A DNA stretch of 64,000 bases from contig NW_003101680.1 in the NCBI RefSeq assembly GCF_000003855.2, positions 1,921,095 through 1,985,094 on the forward strand, given 5' to 3'. A program made the translations under genes and the position numbers. Below the pieces are notes generated by a model. It did not search any database. It had not been told where the DNA came from and saw only the letters and a list, made by a program, of their open reading frames with translations. The DNA is from Blastomyces gilchristii SLH14081. Lineage: Eukaryota > Ascomycota > Eurotiomycetes > Onygenales > Ajellomycetaceae. Each line of letters begins with the position of its first letter. Position 1 is the stretch's first letter. Below, in pieces: positions 1 to 10,294 of this stretch.

Positions 1-1260
1 CCTTTTAGAATAATAATACGGGCCGAACTGTACCAGTAAATTCCCTCTCCTCGTTACCGGGCGTCGAATTACACCATGAGGTCCGCTTTCTATGTTGGTG
101 CCTCCGGGTAATGGAGCACTGGAAGGGCTACCGACCCGTGCTAGCCGACTCTCATCATCGCTCAGGTCTGACAGGTGAAGGTCGCTAGTGCCAAGGCTTA
201 AGCTTTCCCGACGTGACTTGACTTCGCTCATTGACATTTCTCTGGGGAAATAGCCAGTAGCAGAGCTCTCAACGCTTTTTAAGACAGGGGGAGATATTGG
301 GCCTGGGCTGAGTTTCGAGCTATTACCACTATTGCTGCTCGAGCTATGTCTACTCCTACCACTGCGCAGCCGAGCACGTTGGAAGCTCATGAGGCTAGCT
401 TTGGCGGCAGAAAGCCCGCTCATCCAATCGCCACCAGGACTTTGAGCTGTGCTGGGGGAAAACGGCGTTGAAAACGTATTTCCCGGACGAGCCATTTGTG
501 GGGTCAATAGGATCGGATCCTCTCTATCGATGATATGCATGGATTCGTCCTCATCCTCGTCGCCACTGCTAGTAGTATCAGATTCGAACATGTTGACACT
601 ACTCACGGAGCTGGATATGACAGTCCGATCACCGTGGCCGTAGGATTGCCATGTACCGCCTGACATGTTTGGAGAACCCATTCCTGTAGAGTTGATGGTG
701 CTTCGACGATTGGGTATAGCTACTCCACGACCAAGAACGACGGGGGAGGAGTCCGGCGACGATTCGGCAAGGGTAGAATGATGTAGGTTCGTGCATGCGC
801 GGGAAAAATCCAGTCCCCTGGACCGTCGTGGTAATACTGAGGCGGGTGAACCGTATATGTGTGAAGAATCCAGTTTTGGGGAGAGGGGAACTCGATGTCC
901 TCCTGCGACAGGGCTCCCAAACATTCTCGACGGCATTTGTAGCAATAGTCCATGCGCAAGGCCATCGGGCCTATGAGGCGTTGCTGGAGCTGCTGTTACA
1001 GCCGTATCATCCTTGGTACGTTGGATATTTAGGGGATTCGGTGAAGCGGAGGACAGGGTCCGTGAAGAAGCGTCAGAAAGAGAACGACCTTTCATTGGGG
1101 AGCGACTTTTAGCTGGAGTCTCAGTGCCAGACCCCGCAAGTCTAGCTGCACCCTCCAATCCGGTCATCTTTTGTCTAAGCTGCTCCGTCAATTGGCTCCC
1201 GGGAGGGGAGTCAGAGGAGACAATGGAGGCACCGTTTTGTGCACTTGTAATAGCGGACAT
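1..1260 (-). CDS. Ser-rich fungal protein of unknown function, N-terminal part (cut by window edge)
   Basis: An open frame runs on the minus strand from an ATG at 1260 to the window edge, with an in-frame stop upstream at 1312-1314, so 1260 is the first possible Met. About 410 residues are visible. They are rich in Ser, Pro, Thr and Arg, with many proline-directed sites (such as SPMK and LSPK), an acidic run (GDEDEDES) near the middle and a poly-Ser stretch. No catalytic domain is visible and the protein looks disordered. Near the edge the frame reads RRPVTRRGNLL and is then followed by GTACAG at 33-28, a possible intron donor in phase 0; residues beyond it may be intron read-through. The RRGNLL segment resembles a conserved motif of a fungal family whose function I do not know. 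The gene's 3' end lies outside the window. Confidence 0.7.
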   Translation of the reverse strand, partial: MSAITSAQNGASIVSSDSPPGSQLTEQLRQKMTGLEGAARLAGSGTETPAKSRSPMKGRSLSDASSRTLSSASPNPLNIQRTKDDTAVTAAPATPHRPDGLAHGLLLQMPSRMFGSPVAGGHRVPLSPKLDSSHIYGSPASVLPRRSRGLDFSRACTNLHHSTLAESSPDSSPVVLGRGVAIPNRRSTINSTGMGSPNMSGGTWQSYGHGDRTVISSSVSSVNMFESDTTSSGDEDEDESMHIIDREDPILLTPQMARPGNTFSTPFSPSTAQSPGGDWMSGLSAAKASLMSFQRARLRSGRSRHSSSSNSGNSSKLSPGPISPPVLKSVESSATGYFPREMSMSEVKSRRESLSLGTSDLHLSDLSDDESRLARVGSPSSAPLPGGTNIESGPHGVIRRPVTRRGNLLVQFGPYYYSKR

Positions 1261-1740
1261 GCTGGTATTTCTGAACAAGAGGGACTCTGGGGCCGCAATC
1301 AGAACAGTGAGCTAAGGACATATAGCACTGGGGAAGGTCGTGGGGTTATGATGATGCTTGGTGAACGCTTATCGTCCCAACGCCAAGCGTAAAGGACGGC
1401 GTCTGTGGTTTAAGCTTCGATAGAAGAGGTCATGGCTGACGTGTGTAAGCATGGGCGTGAAGCATCATCGAAAGAAAGTTCATAACCCTTTTCAGGCCCT
1501 GACAGTCAGGATTGAGAGTTATATCTGCGAGGTGGGAACAATAGATGGGCGTCACTGACTCGGTCTGACAAGCGCAGCGCGGGGAATCTGTGATACGAGC
1601 AGGTTGATTGATAGCGGCAAAACACGAGCGGTGCGGGCTTGGCCATCTATGACGAAAATTTAGGATTTATTGGGGTAGTCACGTGTGCCTGGAAGAACCT
1701 TGGGAACGATCAAAGGTAAATAACGTAAGGTTCATGTTTT

Positions 1741-1818
1741 CAGGGGCGTGGTTATGCCTAAATCAGTTACCTAAGGCATTGCTGACTTAGGTGCCCCTGT
1801 AGTTAAGAACCTTAACTA
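1741..1818. repeat. Two adjacent imperfect inverted repeats (possible MITE remnant)
   Basis: CAGGGGC at 1741-1747 is mirrored by GCCCCTG at 1793-1799. Inside these, GCCTAAATCAG pairs with CTGACTTAGGT with one mismatch. Directly after, TAGTTAAG at 1800-1807 pairs with CTTAACTA at 1811-1818 across a 3-base loop. This could be a decayed miniature inverted-repeat element. No target-site duplication was identified. Confidence 0.4.
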
Positions 1819-2039
1819 GATTTTTTTTAGGGTGCTGAAAATCATTAGTTACCGTATCGTATCGTATCATGGGGAATTACCTTACATGGTTTAGCACCAG
1901 GTTTAGCACAACATCACTGCTTTCTGGACTATATAAACTCACTCCTTCACTGCTTAAACATCTTCTCTTCATCATCTCTATTTTCCCTTTCTTTTCTCAC
2001 AATTCTCTTGTCTTGTGTGTGCCATGTCTATCCCTCTCT

Positions 2040-3015
2040 CTTGATCTCTACTGCTAGTGTTATCTGGCCCAGCTGTGCAGCCTGTGCTGCAGCTGAAACT
2101 GTTTTCAACATAATGATTAATTTGATTATGTTCACTTTTCTCTTTCTCAATGCAATTTCATCTCACTCTACTGTCAAGTTACTCTAAAATCATACACAGG
2201 TTGAGATCTGCTGCTGAGATATCTGATCTACTCAGAACTGTAACTGACTGAGATTTTCTGTTCACTTTGTTAATCTCATTTTCTTATCATATATATGACT
2301 AGTCATTGCTTTACATTCTATTTTTAGTGTTTTGAGTTCTGTACATCTATTCGATCAATTCTATCAATCTCATTATATCTGTGTCTTGATGCTTTTTATT
2401 CTTGATCTCTTTCTTTCATCACTGATCATTAAATCTGATGTTTCTCATCTGTGATGTACAGTACATCATGTACTGTACATCAGTGATGAGCAGTCTCAAC
2501 TCATTGAGATGATATATCAATGAAAAATACCTCTGTATAACAGAAATAATGTCTGTTTTACTGCACTGCAGATCATTGCATGTGACATGTCAGACTCTGA
2601 TCAGAGTGCAAGATCTGAAAGATCTGATTGATTGCAAGAGTCATATATTCAGATGAAGAAAAAAATCTCTCTGATGATTCAAGGCTTGTGATGTGATCAA
2701 TGCATGATATGAATATGATTCAAACTGCTTCAGTGCAGGAAAGTTCTCAGTTATACTCTATTCTCTCTTGATCAGCAGTAAGATACTGAGTTGATAAAGA
2801 TAAATGTTCACTGAACAAGAGACTTCAATCTCAGTCTTTTGAGGACTAAAATTGATCAGAAGAGAAAGAGATGATGTGACAATGTGATGTGATGTCTGAG
2901 TTTTCTCATCTTCATTATCTGCACTTTGATGAATTAATGAACTGATCTGCTATTGAAAATTTGTGTTCATGCTATAAGATCATGCATTGGAGCAGCTATG
3001 ATTGCATGACAATCA
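2040..3015. other. AT-rich, CpG-depleted tract
   Basis: Across roughly 975 bases I can find only one CG dinucleotide (in TTCGATC near 2348) until ATCGAG at about 3018. GATC, TGATG and TCATC words are very common. Flanking DNA has ordinary CpG content. This is the signature expected of C-to-T hypermutation or long-term methylation decay at CpG, as reported for repeats in Onygenales. No reading frame survives, so I cannot say which element it came from. Confidence 0.6.
2452..2482. repeat. Near-perfect palindrome (15-bp arms, 1-base centre)
   Basis: The arm TGATGTACAGTACAT is followed by a single C and then by its exact reverse complement. The pairing continues outward imperfectly to arms of about 21 bp. 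It lies inside the CpG-depleted tract and could form a cruciform or a hairpin. Confidence 0.8.
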
Positions 3016-3394
3016 TCGAGTACCCCCTCAGTCAGTGCTACAATTTAGGAAATAAAAAGTGAGAGAGGTTATGATCTTCCCTTACTTTCTGTGTGGACAG
3101 CGGCTGGTGTTGCAAGGTGGTAGGTGGCACTCATTTTCCTACCTTGTTTTACGCTCGCCATCTCACATCGGAATCCTTACAGAATAGCGAGATACCACTA
3201 GGTTATATGTCAGACATGATACAGCCACGGCTCTAACTTCGGTCAATCACATGTGCCTAACGGGGCATGATTAAATTGAGGCTGGTATTTGAGCCCGTGG
3301 CTACCCTCGCTTCAACCGGAAGCTTTTACTGTCGCAAATTCCTGTTACGGCTCTACCAAGGGAGATTATTGAGATCTCGCCGCGAAAGTCGAAA

Positions 3395-3691
3395 ATGGTG
3401 GATCCTTTGAGCATTGCTGCCTCGGTGCTGACTGTTATTACAGCTGCCGTTCAGTCGACGAAGTCGCTATATGAAACCGTCAAACACTTCAAAGAGCGCG
3501 ACAAAACTTTACGTAGGCTTCAAGATGAGCTCGAGGATCTCGCCAATATTTTGGAATCGTTGACACAAGTGGCCAATGCTGAGATGGCAATGTTGGCGCT
3601 TCTTCAAGTTCCTGTTGATCGATGGAGCCAAGTATGCCGCCAGTTTGTCCCCCTCGACCCATTGAAAGAGTCATATCCCCTCCCAAAGTAA
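3395..3691 (+). pseudogene. Truncated NLR-type N-terminal domain (fungal N-terminal helical module)
   Basis: The frame begins MVDPLSIAASVLTVI and continues for about 84 residues in the style of the N-terminal helical module that precedes NACHT or ankyrin domains in many fungal NLR-like proteins (aliphatic first helix, then an LQDELEDLANILESL-type helix). After the residues SQVCRQF, near 3646, the resemblance stops abruptly. The frame runs another 15 unrelated residues to a TAA ending at 3691. No NACHT, ankyrin or other effector part follows. I read this as a 5' fragment left by a rearrangement. A short protein-only gene is possible but less likely. Confidence 0.55.
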
Positions 3692-5762
3692 ACTTCGTTC
3701 CCCCCATCCTCACTGGAGGCGTCGAAGCCACTATATAAAGACTTATGGTGGCTGGAGAGAGTTTTGATGACTGGTGCCTGTGTCCCGGGCAATACATCCC
3801 ATAAAGCTGACATGTTGAATGCTCCATCACTGAAGTTGTACTTACAGTTGAGTTTGAGATTGACTTCCATATCTAGCTGTGTCAAATCTTGTTTCCAAAC
3901 CCTAATTCTGTATGTGTAGCTGTATACGGCTATAGATCTTATGCTACTTAGTAACTTGTTTCGAAAAATAATTCATTAAGGTATGTATGTATGTACAATA
4001 CATGAATGACAGAGACTCCTGCAAGATTCGGTGCAAACGATGTAAACATCATCAACCTTTGAATCTAGCAGTCTGTCAACAGGACCTACTCCTCCACATC
4101 CTCCATCGACCTTTACCTCTCTAATTAATAGGCCTCTACCCGTGACTCCTATACTGGCTCACGCCTGTCGGGATATTCCGTCGTACCATTGATCCGCCAT
4201 CGGCTCGGCTCCTTGGTGTCCATCGAGCCATTGCAAAGATTATGAAACTTGGCGAATATATGTTTCCGAGACCTGGAGGAGGTTAGTGTGATGGCAGGTG
4301 GTTTCAACACCCTTAGGGTATATGATGAATTTACGACTTGGCAGCTGGGTTAACGCATTGACTGTATCTTAATTGCATGTATTTTCTAGCCATTCTTTCC
4401 TAGTCAATCAACATCCAGACCTGCGTGTCGAAAATGCCCTTTCGCGCTCTGTGCCCTTGCACCTACGACATGCACACATCACTCAAGGAAGGCTTCAAAT
4501 CCTTGATCGGGATTATCTTCGTAGGATCGCCAGTGTCGTCGAATAAAGGCTTTCAACTCGTCAAGGAGCCTGGAAGACTGGAAGGAGGAAGAAAGAAGGG
4601 TCAGGTTTAATAGCAGTACAGTACAACAAGGCAACAAAGTAGCCAGCTATATAGCTACGGCGGACGCTGAAGAAACCCGGCATTTGAGAATATTGCTCCC
4701 GAGAACCCCAGCTGGCCAACAACCTGAGCTAACCTACCCCCACCCATTCTCTTAACCGAGCGCGATAGAAGAAAGTGACTCAAAGTTGACACGGAGAAAA
4801 GACATTGGCCAAGTGTCAACCCCTTGATATATATGAGCTCCCGAGATGTAAATTGAACATAAGTAGCTTAGCTCGAGCCCTAACTACATAGCCACTAGGC
4901 TGAAAAGGGAATAGATTCTCTCTCAAGTTCTCAGCGAACTCCTAATAAGTCTTGTGTCTCCGTTCGCCCATCGCCATTCTGCTCGAGATTGGCCATTGTA
5001 TTTGTCTCGCCTTGATGTGTTTGAACGTAGTTGGATTGTTGCGGGCCCGCGCTCGACGTGCCTGCGTTTGTTGGATTGGATCGGATTGGCGACTAATCGG
5101 ACTAGTTAAATAATGTTTGCGTCTTTTCTTACGCAACATTCGCGGATTTGCAGCAAGCTGTTGACTTTCCTCCTTCAATAGCGACGTAAAGCTTGAGCCC
5201 TGTAGGTTGACGCCTCCAATTTCCTGGGAGAGACTAGTATTTTCCCTAACCGAAACGGAACACTGTTATACACAAGAGGATCTGTGACCTGATCAACAAC
5301 AGCAGAGTCTAGCTGCACGTCCCGGGACAGCCTAGACTATGACAGGGCGAGTACTCTGAAAGACAAGTATATTCATTTAGCAGAGACAAAAACATTGGAT
5401 CAGAATTTTCTCCTGGGTATCCAGAATGGTACACCCTACCACATCAATCAAGACCACAAATTGAGAAAATGGCCTGATGAAGAAGGAGACTTGCAAGATG
5501 AAAATAACTACATGACAGCACTGACTCTGACATGAGCATATATTCTTTCTAGTGTCTGGGCAGAATCTCAGGATGGTGGAATGATATATACGGATGAGAA
5601 GGCGCCAGTCATTTCAATACATAACCATGTGGACAGTGAAAGTCTCACAGTATGCAGAGATGAATCAGCAGCCCTGAGATGGTGAGCAGCAGTTCTTGCT
5701 CCTGAGCAAGGTTGGACAGTCTCAATAAGTGTGGACGTGGACAGTGTTGAATATCAATCACC
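3692..5762. other. Intergenic region with gene debris
   Basis: No supportable intact gene. A minus-strand frame of 93 codons at 3604-3885 abuts the NLR fragment and could be a piece of another broken gene. Short frames at 4425-4610 and about 4430-4540 are not recognised. From about 5390 the sequence reads as protein-like stretches interrupted by stops, apparently the decayed upstream part of the remnant that follows. Confidence 0.45.
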
Positions 5763-6934
5763 ATGATCGTCCACCTTAACAGCAAAGTTGCATTCACTGT
5801 TAGAGGACCCTCTATACTCACCAATGCAAAATGCTCTGTGTCATCTCAAGCCTTCACATATCTATCAGACTTTTGCCACCGTCACAACCTTGAGAATCAG
5901 GCCAAAGCAGGCCTCGGAGCAGCTCTAACATTTCCATCACCTCTACCAGCTTCAATTCATTTACAGCCAGTTCCAGACAAAACCAACATCTCCCAACCAC
6001 CAAAGCCAAGTCTTGAAGATTCCTTCTCAGTGATGACAAACCTGATGACAATAAGTTCAGCTGTTACCGGGTTGACTGCAACTCTGTGTAGTATCTTCTG
6101 TGAACTCTCAATTCCATACAATCTATACAGTGAGTGGCTAGAACCTCTTTTTGCAATATCCTCAGCTCTAACAATACACCATCTTACAGCAATGTGTATA
6201 CTCCGGAGCCTGTCAATTGGAGGCTGGTGGCTAGCAAGCACAATCACTGGCTTTTACTCAAAGAAGTTCGAAGTGGCACACCTTTTGTGAACTTGCCCTC
6301 GTGGTGGTGGACCCAATTGCCCCAGTCTTACATTTGCATCCCATGTCCAGATCCCGTCGATGAAACTAGAGCCTTCATCTCCCGCCAGAAAGAGACGACT
6401 TTGCTTGTCTGTCCCGAAAGACATGGAACTACATGCCACCTTGGAAGCCTCATGGGAGAGTCATAATAGACGATACTCACATAGTGGTCCAAGAACATTC
6501 TCATTGTACGGGACATTACATCTCCTACAAATCATGGTCATGGTTGTGTGCAGATGGTCGTTCTGTCATGGACCTAGGTTATTCGTCCCAACATAGTGTC
6601 CCAGCCGCCTATGGTAGGCCATTGTGTTTACGAAGTCAAAAGGCAGTTGGAATAGGAAAAATGTCACAGGATGCTTCAAAAAGCTATTCTCGAATGGTCT
6701 TCTAGGGCCTGGGGGCAAGGGATCGCCGCTCACAATCGAATGTTATATCAATCTCTGACAAAGTGGATAGGTATGACTCCGGGAGATATCGATGAAAGTG
6801 ATGTGGAATCTCATGATCCTGAAGGCAGATCAAACGATATGGGAGGTATTCAAGACTGGCTTGCTAATACGCGCGAGGGATATACTTTAAATGGCAACTC
6901 ACTTCCAAGCTACGACACGGTGATGACCTCCTGA
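5763..6934 (+). pseudogene. Decayed gene of unknown family, split over several frames
   Basis: Protein-like sequence starts at an ATG at 5763 and runs through at least four successive overlapping frame segments: 5763-6290, then about 6240-6466, then about 6433-6705, then about 6671-6934. The segments read on from one another in order and no intron signals explain the switches, so I interpret them as frameshifts in a former single gene of roughly 390 codons. Visible features are a hydrophobic stretch (around TNLMTISSAVTGLTATL), Trp-rich motifs (GGWWLAST, SWWWTQ) and a Tyr/His-rich segment. I do not recognise the family. Its 5' part is also low in CpG, consistent with mutational decay. A multi-intron live gene cannot be fully excluded. 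Confidence 0.45.
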
Positions 6935-9054
6935 CAAACCATATCATCCAGCCCCCAGTTTTCCTCCATAGCCCCCGGACCACTGTTGTCTCACGCGGTT
7001 AAGTCGGTGTAATTACTCCAGCCTGACCCGGCATTCCCATCCCCCGATTGTACCCATGCAGCCATCCAGTAAAGATCGGGGCATTGTTTGCAGATGGTTC
7101 TAGCGCCCGGTTCGTCCTGATGAGCTAAAGACTGACACGCTTTCCACTTCTTGCGACATCCTTTCACCGGTCACAACTCATACTTGTGCTCGTTGTTTGG
7201 TGGCGGCATCCAGCGACAGTGTACCAACCCGCAGCACCGGAACTATGAGTCATCGTGCGATAATTCTCAATCGAGCGATTTGGAAACTATTGTCTGTCTC
7301 CCAAGTTAGACATGCCTGCTGAAAGCGGTTCTTGTTGTAAACTAAAGGATAATTACTCACTGTTCATTGAAACGCTATGCGGTTGTTGAAAAAGTTAATC
7401 GGATAACTTGTAGACATGCCCGGCTGAAATTATCAAGAGGCTTGGGGATGGTTCTTCGTCCAGGAATCAGTACACATTCTGCGGGGCAGTTCAGCATGGA
7501 CGAGGTCCCCCAGAGGCCTTCCCTTGCCCTCTTTTGGCAGCTCGTACTTGCGGCCCCACCCACTATCCCCAATAACTAGTGGGTTTGGTAACCACCACTA
7601 TGCACCACTGTGCCAATTCTTGCATTTTCCTTCATCATCCATGTGTTTATCATCTATATCAAGATGATTGAAAGATTGAAAGAGATTGAAAAACATATAG
7701 AAGCTGTTATAGAATTTCAATGAAAGATTCTCTGATCTCAGATGAACTGTTCTTGCTTATTAATTCAATAATTCTCTAGTTATAGTAGTTATCTCTTAAA
7801 GAGTATTTATCTGAGATGAGCTTCTCAACTATTTTTTTTCTCAGTATATCAGCTCTTCTTGATGAGTTTGAAGAGTTTTTATGAGTAAGTTCATCAGAAA
7901 AATATGTCATTTGAATAATAGAAAAAAATGAAGAGAGTAACTAGTATAAGAAGACTGAAAAGAAGTAGTGTAAATAAGTGTGTATGAAGACAGCAGAGAC
8001 AGTATTCACTGAGAGTGAACTAAGAAAATGCTTCAAAGAATCAGAAGATATTGAATTTATACATTGTGAGAAGCAGAGTATCATCATTCTACAACAATAC
8101 TGAGAATTGATAGTTTATAGATATAACATTGTACTTATTGCTGTCTCTGAGATACGTGAGATGTGTTATTGTTATTGAAATAGAAGCAGCATCCATGGAT
8201 AGGTTTCGCGTCATGTGGCCAGGAATGGGCTTAAAACAGTGTTGAAAATGGGGATGCTATGAGTGGCCGCAGCCTCCATCTTACAGACTATAGAGGTAGA
8301 TACATAAACTACAGCATCATAAACACACAGATATCTACAATGGATTCCATTATCTCCCTAATCTCCTCAAGCATAGCCCTCTTCGTCTTCTCAGCCTCCC
8401 TCTCCCTCCACCATCACATTCATGTCCGCAAACCTCTATCTTCCTAAAATCAAATAACTACCCCTACGCTCCCCGCCCCCGCTTCCCTGCTATTCTTCAT
8501 CGTCCTTGTCTGCTCCTTTGAGTCATTCGAGCCATTATCCGGCTTCGGCGTTGAGCGTCTCCTGTATCGCGTTGGCACGTATGTGCGCACCCACGATGAG
8601 CAGATGAGGTACATATTCCATCCCTCGAAGATATAAGAGTATATCGATATACTTCTCGTTTTCGCTACGGGAGGGCGCATTGGGTGGCATTTTGATTTTC
8701 ATCATTTGACAGTGAGATACGGGGCCAGGGAATGATGCAAAATGAGGGTATTGAATATAGATAGATTTCCGAGATATATCTGGTTATTGATAGATGACAT
8801 GATTGGAATTCGATCTTTGGCTAATCGGACGAAATGGGGTAAATGATAGAGTAAAGTAAGATGCTTCGTGAGAAAAAAAATCCGAGAATCCTTAAATATA
8901 TGACCTCCCCAAGAAAATTGGTTCGCGGTCGCGATCAAGCGCCCTGTAGTCAGTAGTAAGTAAATGCCCATATATATATACAAAATGAAAAACATCTATA
9001 CGACTCCCGAAGAAAAAGGAACCTGTCCTGTCTATTCACATGAATACGTGATTA
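6935..9054. other. Intergenic region with a second CpG-depleted tract
   Basis: No confident gene. Bases 7600-8200 form a second AT-rich, CpG-poor tract. Around 8341-8637 there is a stretch with two protein-like pieces in different frames: a hydrophobic 35-codon start at 8341, and a run ending at about 8635 that includes LLFFIVLVCSFESFEP. They could be a small membrane-protein gene or debris, and I see no clear splice pair joining them. The remainder is the likely 3' flank of the PAP2 gene. Confidence 0.4.
7600..8200. other. Second AT-rich, CpG-depleted tract
   Basis: Only about one CG dinucleotide (in GATACGTG near 8155) is visible in some 560 bases. The sequence is dominated by GA-, AT- and TCT-rich words. 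It has the same character as the 2040-3015 tract but I see no long match between the two by eye. Confidence 0.5.
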
Positions 9055-10294
9055 TTAAGCTCGCCCTGTTTCCATTCCTCGCATCTGATACCCATCATCA
9101 CCGTACTCCCCGTTTGGCCCTCGAGCAACTCTACCGCTGAACAAACGCTCTTCCTCATCTCGCGCAACCCTATGAAAGCCTTCTGGTGGTATTTCCGACC
9201 TACTGTATGGAGTATCACAGTGTACTGACTGCAAAGGCGGATAATAGCGTCGGTAGGTGAAGTATGCAACTGATATTCCTAGTAATGAGCCAACCGCCAC
9301 GTCATACACATCATGTCGATAGTCTGCTAATCGAGACATGGCGATCAACAGAGCCCCTAATAAAGGGGAAAGGGAGAATAGGAAGCGAGCTAAGCCTGTT
9401 CGAGGTTGGAATACATGTAATTGTCCTGCAAAAAATCTACCGTACAAGGCGCGCGTCAGTAATAATGTTCCTTTTTACTGTTCTAAACGAGACCTCATTC
9501 TTAAAATGTAAAAACAGGATACTTACATGGCAAGATATCCTAACCCCGCAAAAGCAAAACTGCTATGTCCGCTCGGGAAACTTCTCCATCCCTCATGCAG
9601 TCGATGGGACTCCGGCGCTCCGCACACTTCAATGGTAACCATCTTATGTGCCGGCGTGCCTTTTTCCGGGCTGCAGCGCGAGAGCAAATCGGGACGTGGC
9701 CTACCCACCGCATTCTTTATTATATCGGTTAGGAAGGAAGTAAGAGCAAGAGTGACGAGGAGCCCAAGCACGGATACATGCGTGAAGTGGGTTTCTGGCC
9801 GAATGATCACCGCCCACACGATTATGATGATCAATGGCATCACTCCCGCATAAATAATTGACCATACTGTATTTCGAGACTGTTTTATTAGCCAGCGTAT
9901 CAGAAACCTACTGTGGGCCACCACCGCCTTAATTGGGGTGGTGGTTCCTGCTGAGCACATGAAATTGTTGAACTCACAAACTGGAACCCGCTCCACCTCC
10001 GCAAATGGGAATTGTATAGAAACATTATCCAACGTAAACATGCGGTAAAAGGGTCGTACGAATATTTGGATCTGTTGATACCTTTTCAATTAGTATATAT
10101 AATAGTAACAATAACTTGTTAGGATCAACAAAAAGGCAGCTAACCAAGATCCATCCCACGACGAGCACGATCAAGCTCACATAGTCCGCGGCATACGACC
10201 GGAGCCAGAAGCGCGCCAGGGCACCCAGAACCCCAGGCCGGCTCGCGATAGCCGATAGAGATTTGTTCCTTTGAAGCAGGTCATCTTCTGACAT
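9055..10294 (-). CDS. PAP2-family lipid phosphate phosphatase (diacylglycerol pyrophosphate phosphatase type)
   Basis: Four exons on the minus strand: 10294-10145, 10071-9978, 9866-9527 and 9436-9055, giving 321 residues with every phase consistent. The enzyme should remove phosphate from lipid phosphates such as phosphatidate or diacylglycerol pyrophosphate at a membrane. All three PAP2 signature motifs are present: KNAVGRPRPD, then FPSGHSSFAFAG (PSGH), then SRLADYRHDVYDV with the catalytic His. Several hydrophobic segments fit the six-helix membrane core. The C-terminal tail is hydrophilic and probably cytosolic. The middle intron (GTGAGT, with branch point GCTAAT) removes an in-frame stretch, and splicing restores ERVPVLWSIIYAG. 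The start is the first ATG, before SEDDLLQ. It resembles yeast Dpp1/Lpp1 but I cannot say which orthologue. Confidence 0.92.

Larger units (their letters stand above)
1261..3394. other. Intergenic region, partly AT-rich and CpG-depleted
   Basis: There is no gene that I can support here. The first 400 bases are the likely promoter of the minus-strand gene and include a CACGTG box at 1680-1685. A set of inverted repeats lies at 1741-1818. From about 2040 to 3015 the composition changes to AT-rich DNA almost free of CpG. Normal composition returns by about 3020. Confidence 0.6.

Noticed and set aside
1800..1818. Short hairpin as a bacterial-type terminator
   Set aside because: A T run follows nearby, but this is eukaryotic DNA with no gene ending here, so an intrinsic terminator is not meaningful.
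7119..7160. CTGATGAG word resembling a hammerhead ribozyme core
   Set aside because: No matching GAAA core segment and no flanking stems in the right places, so it is a chance match.
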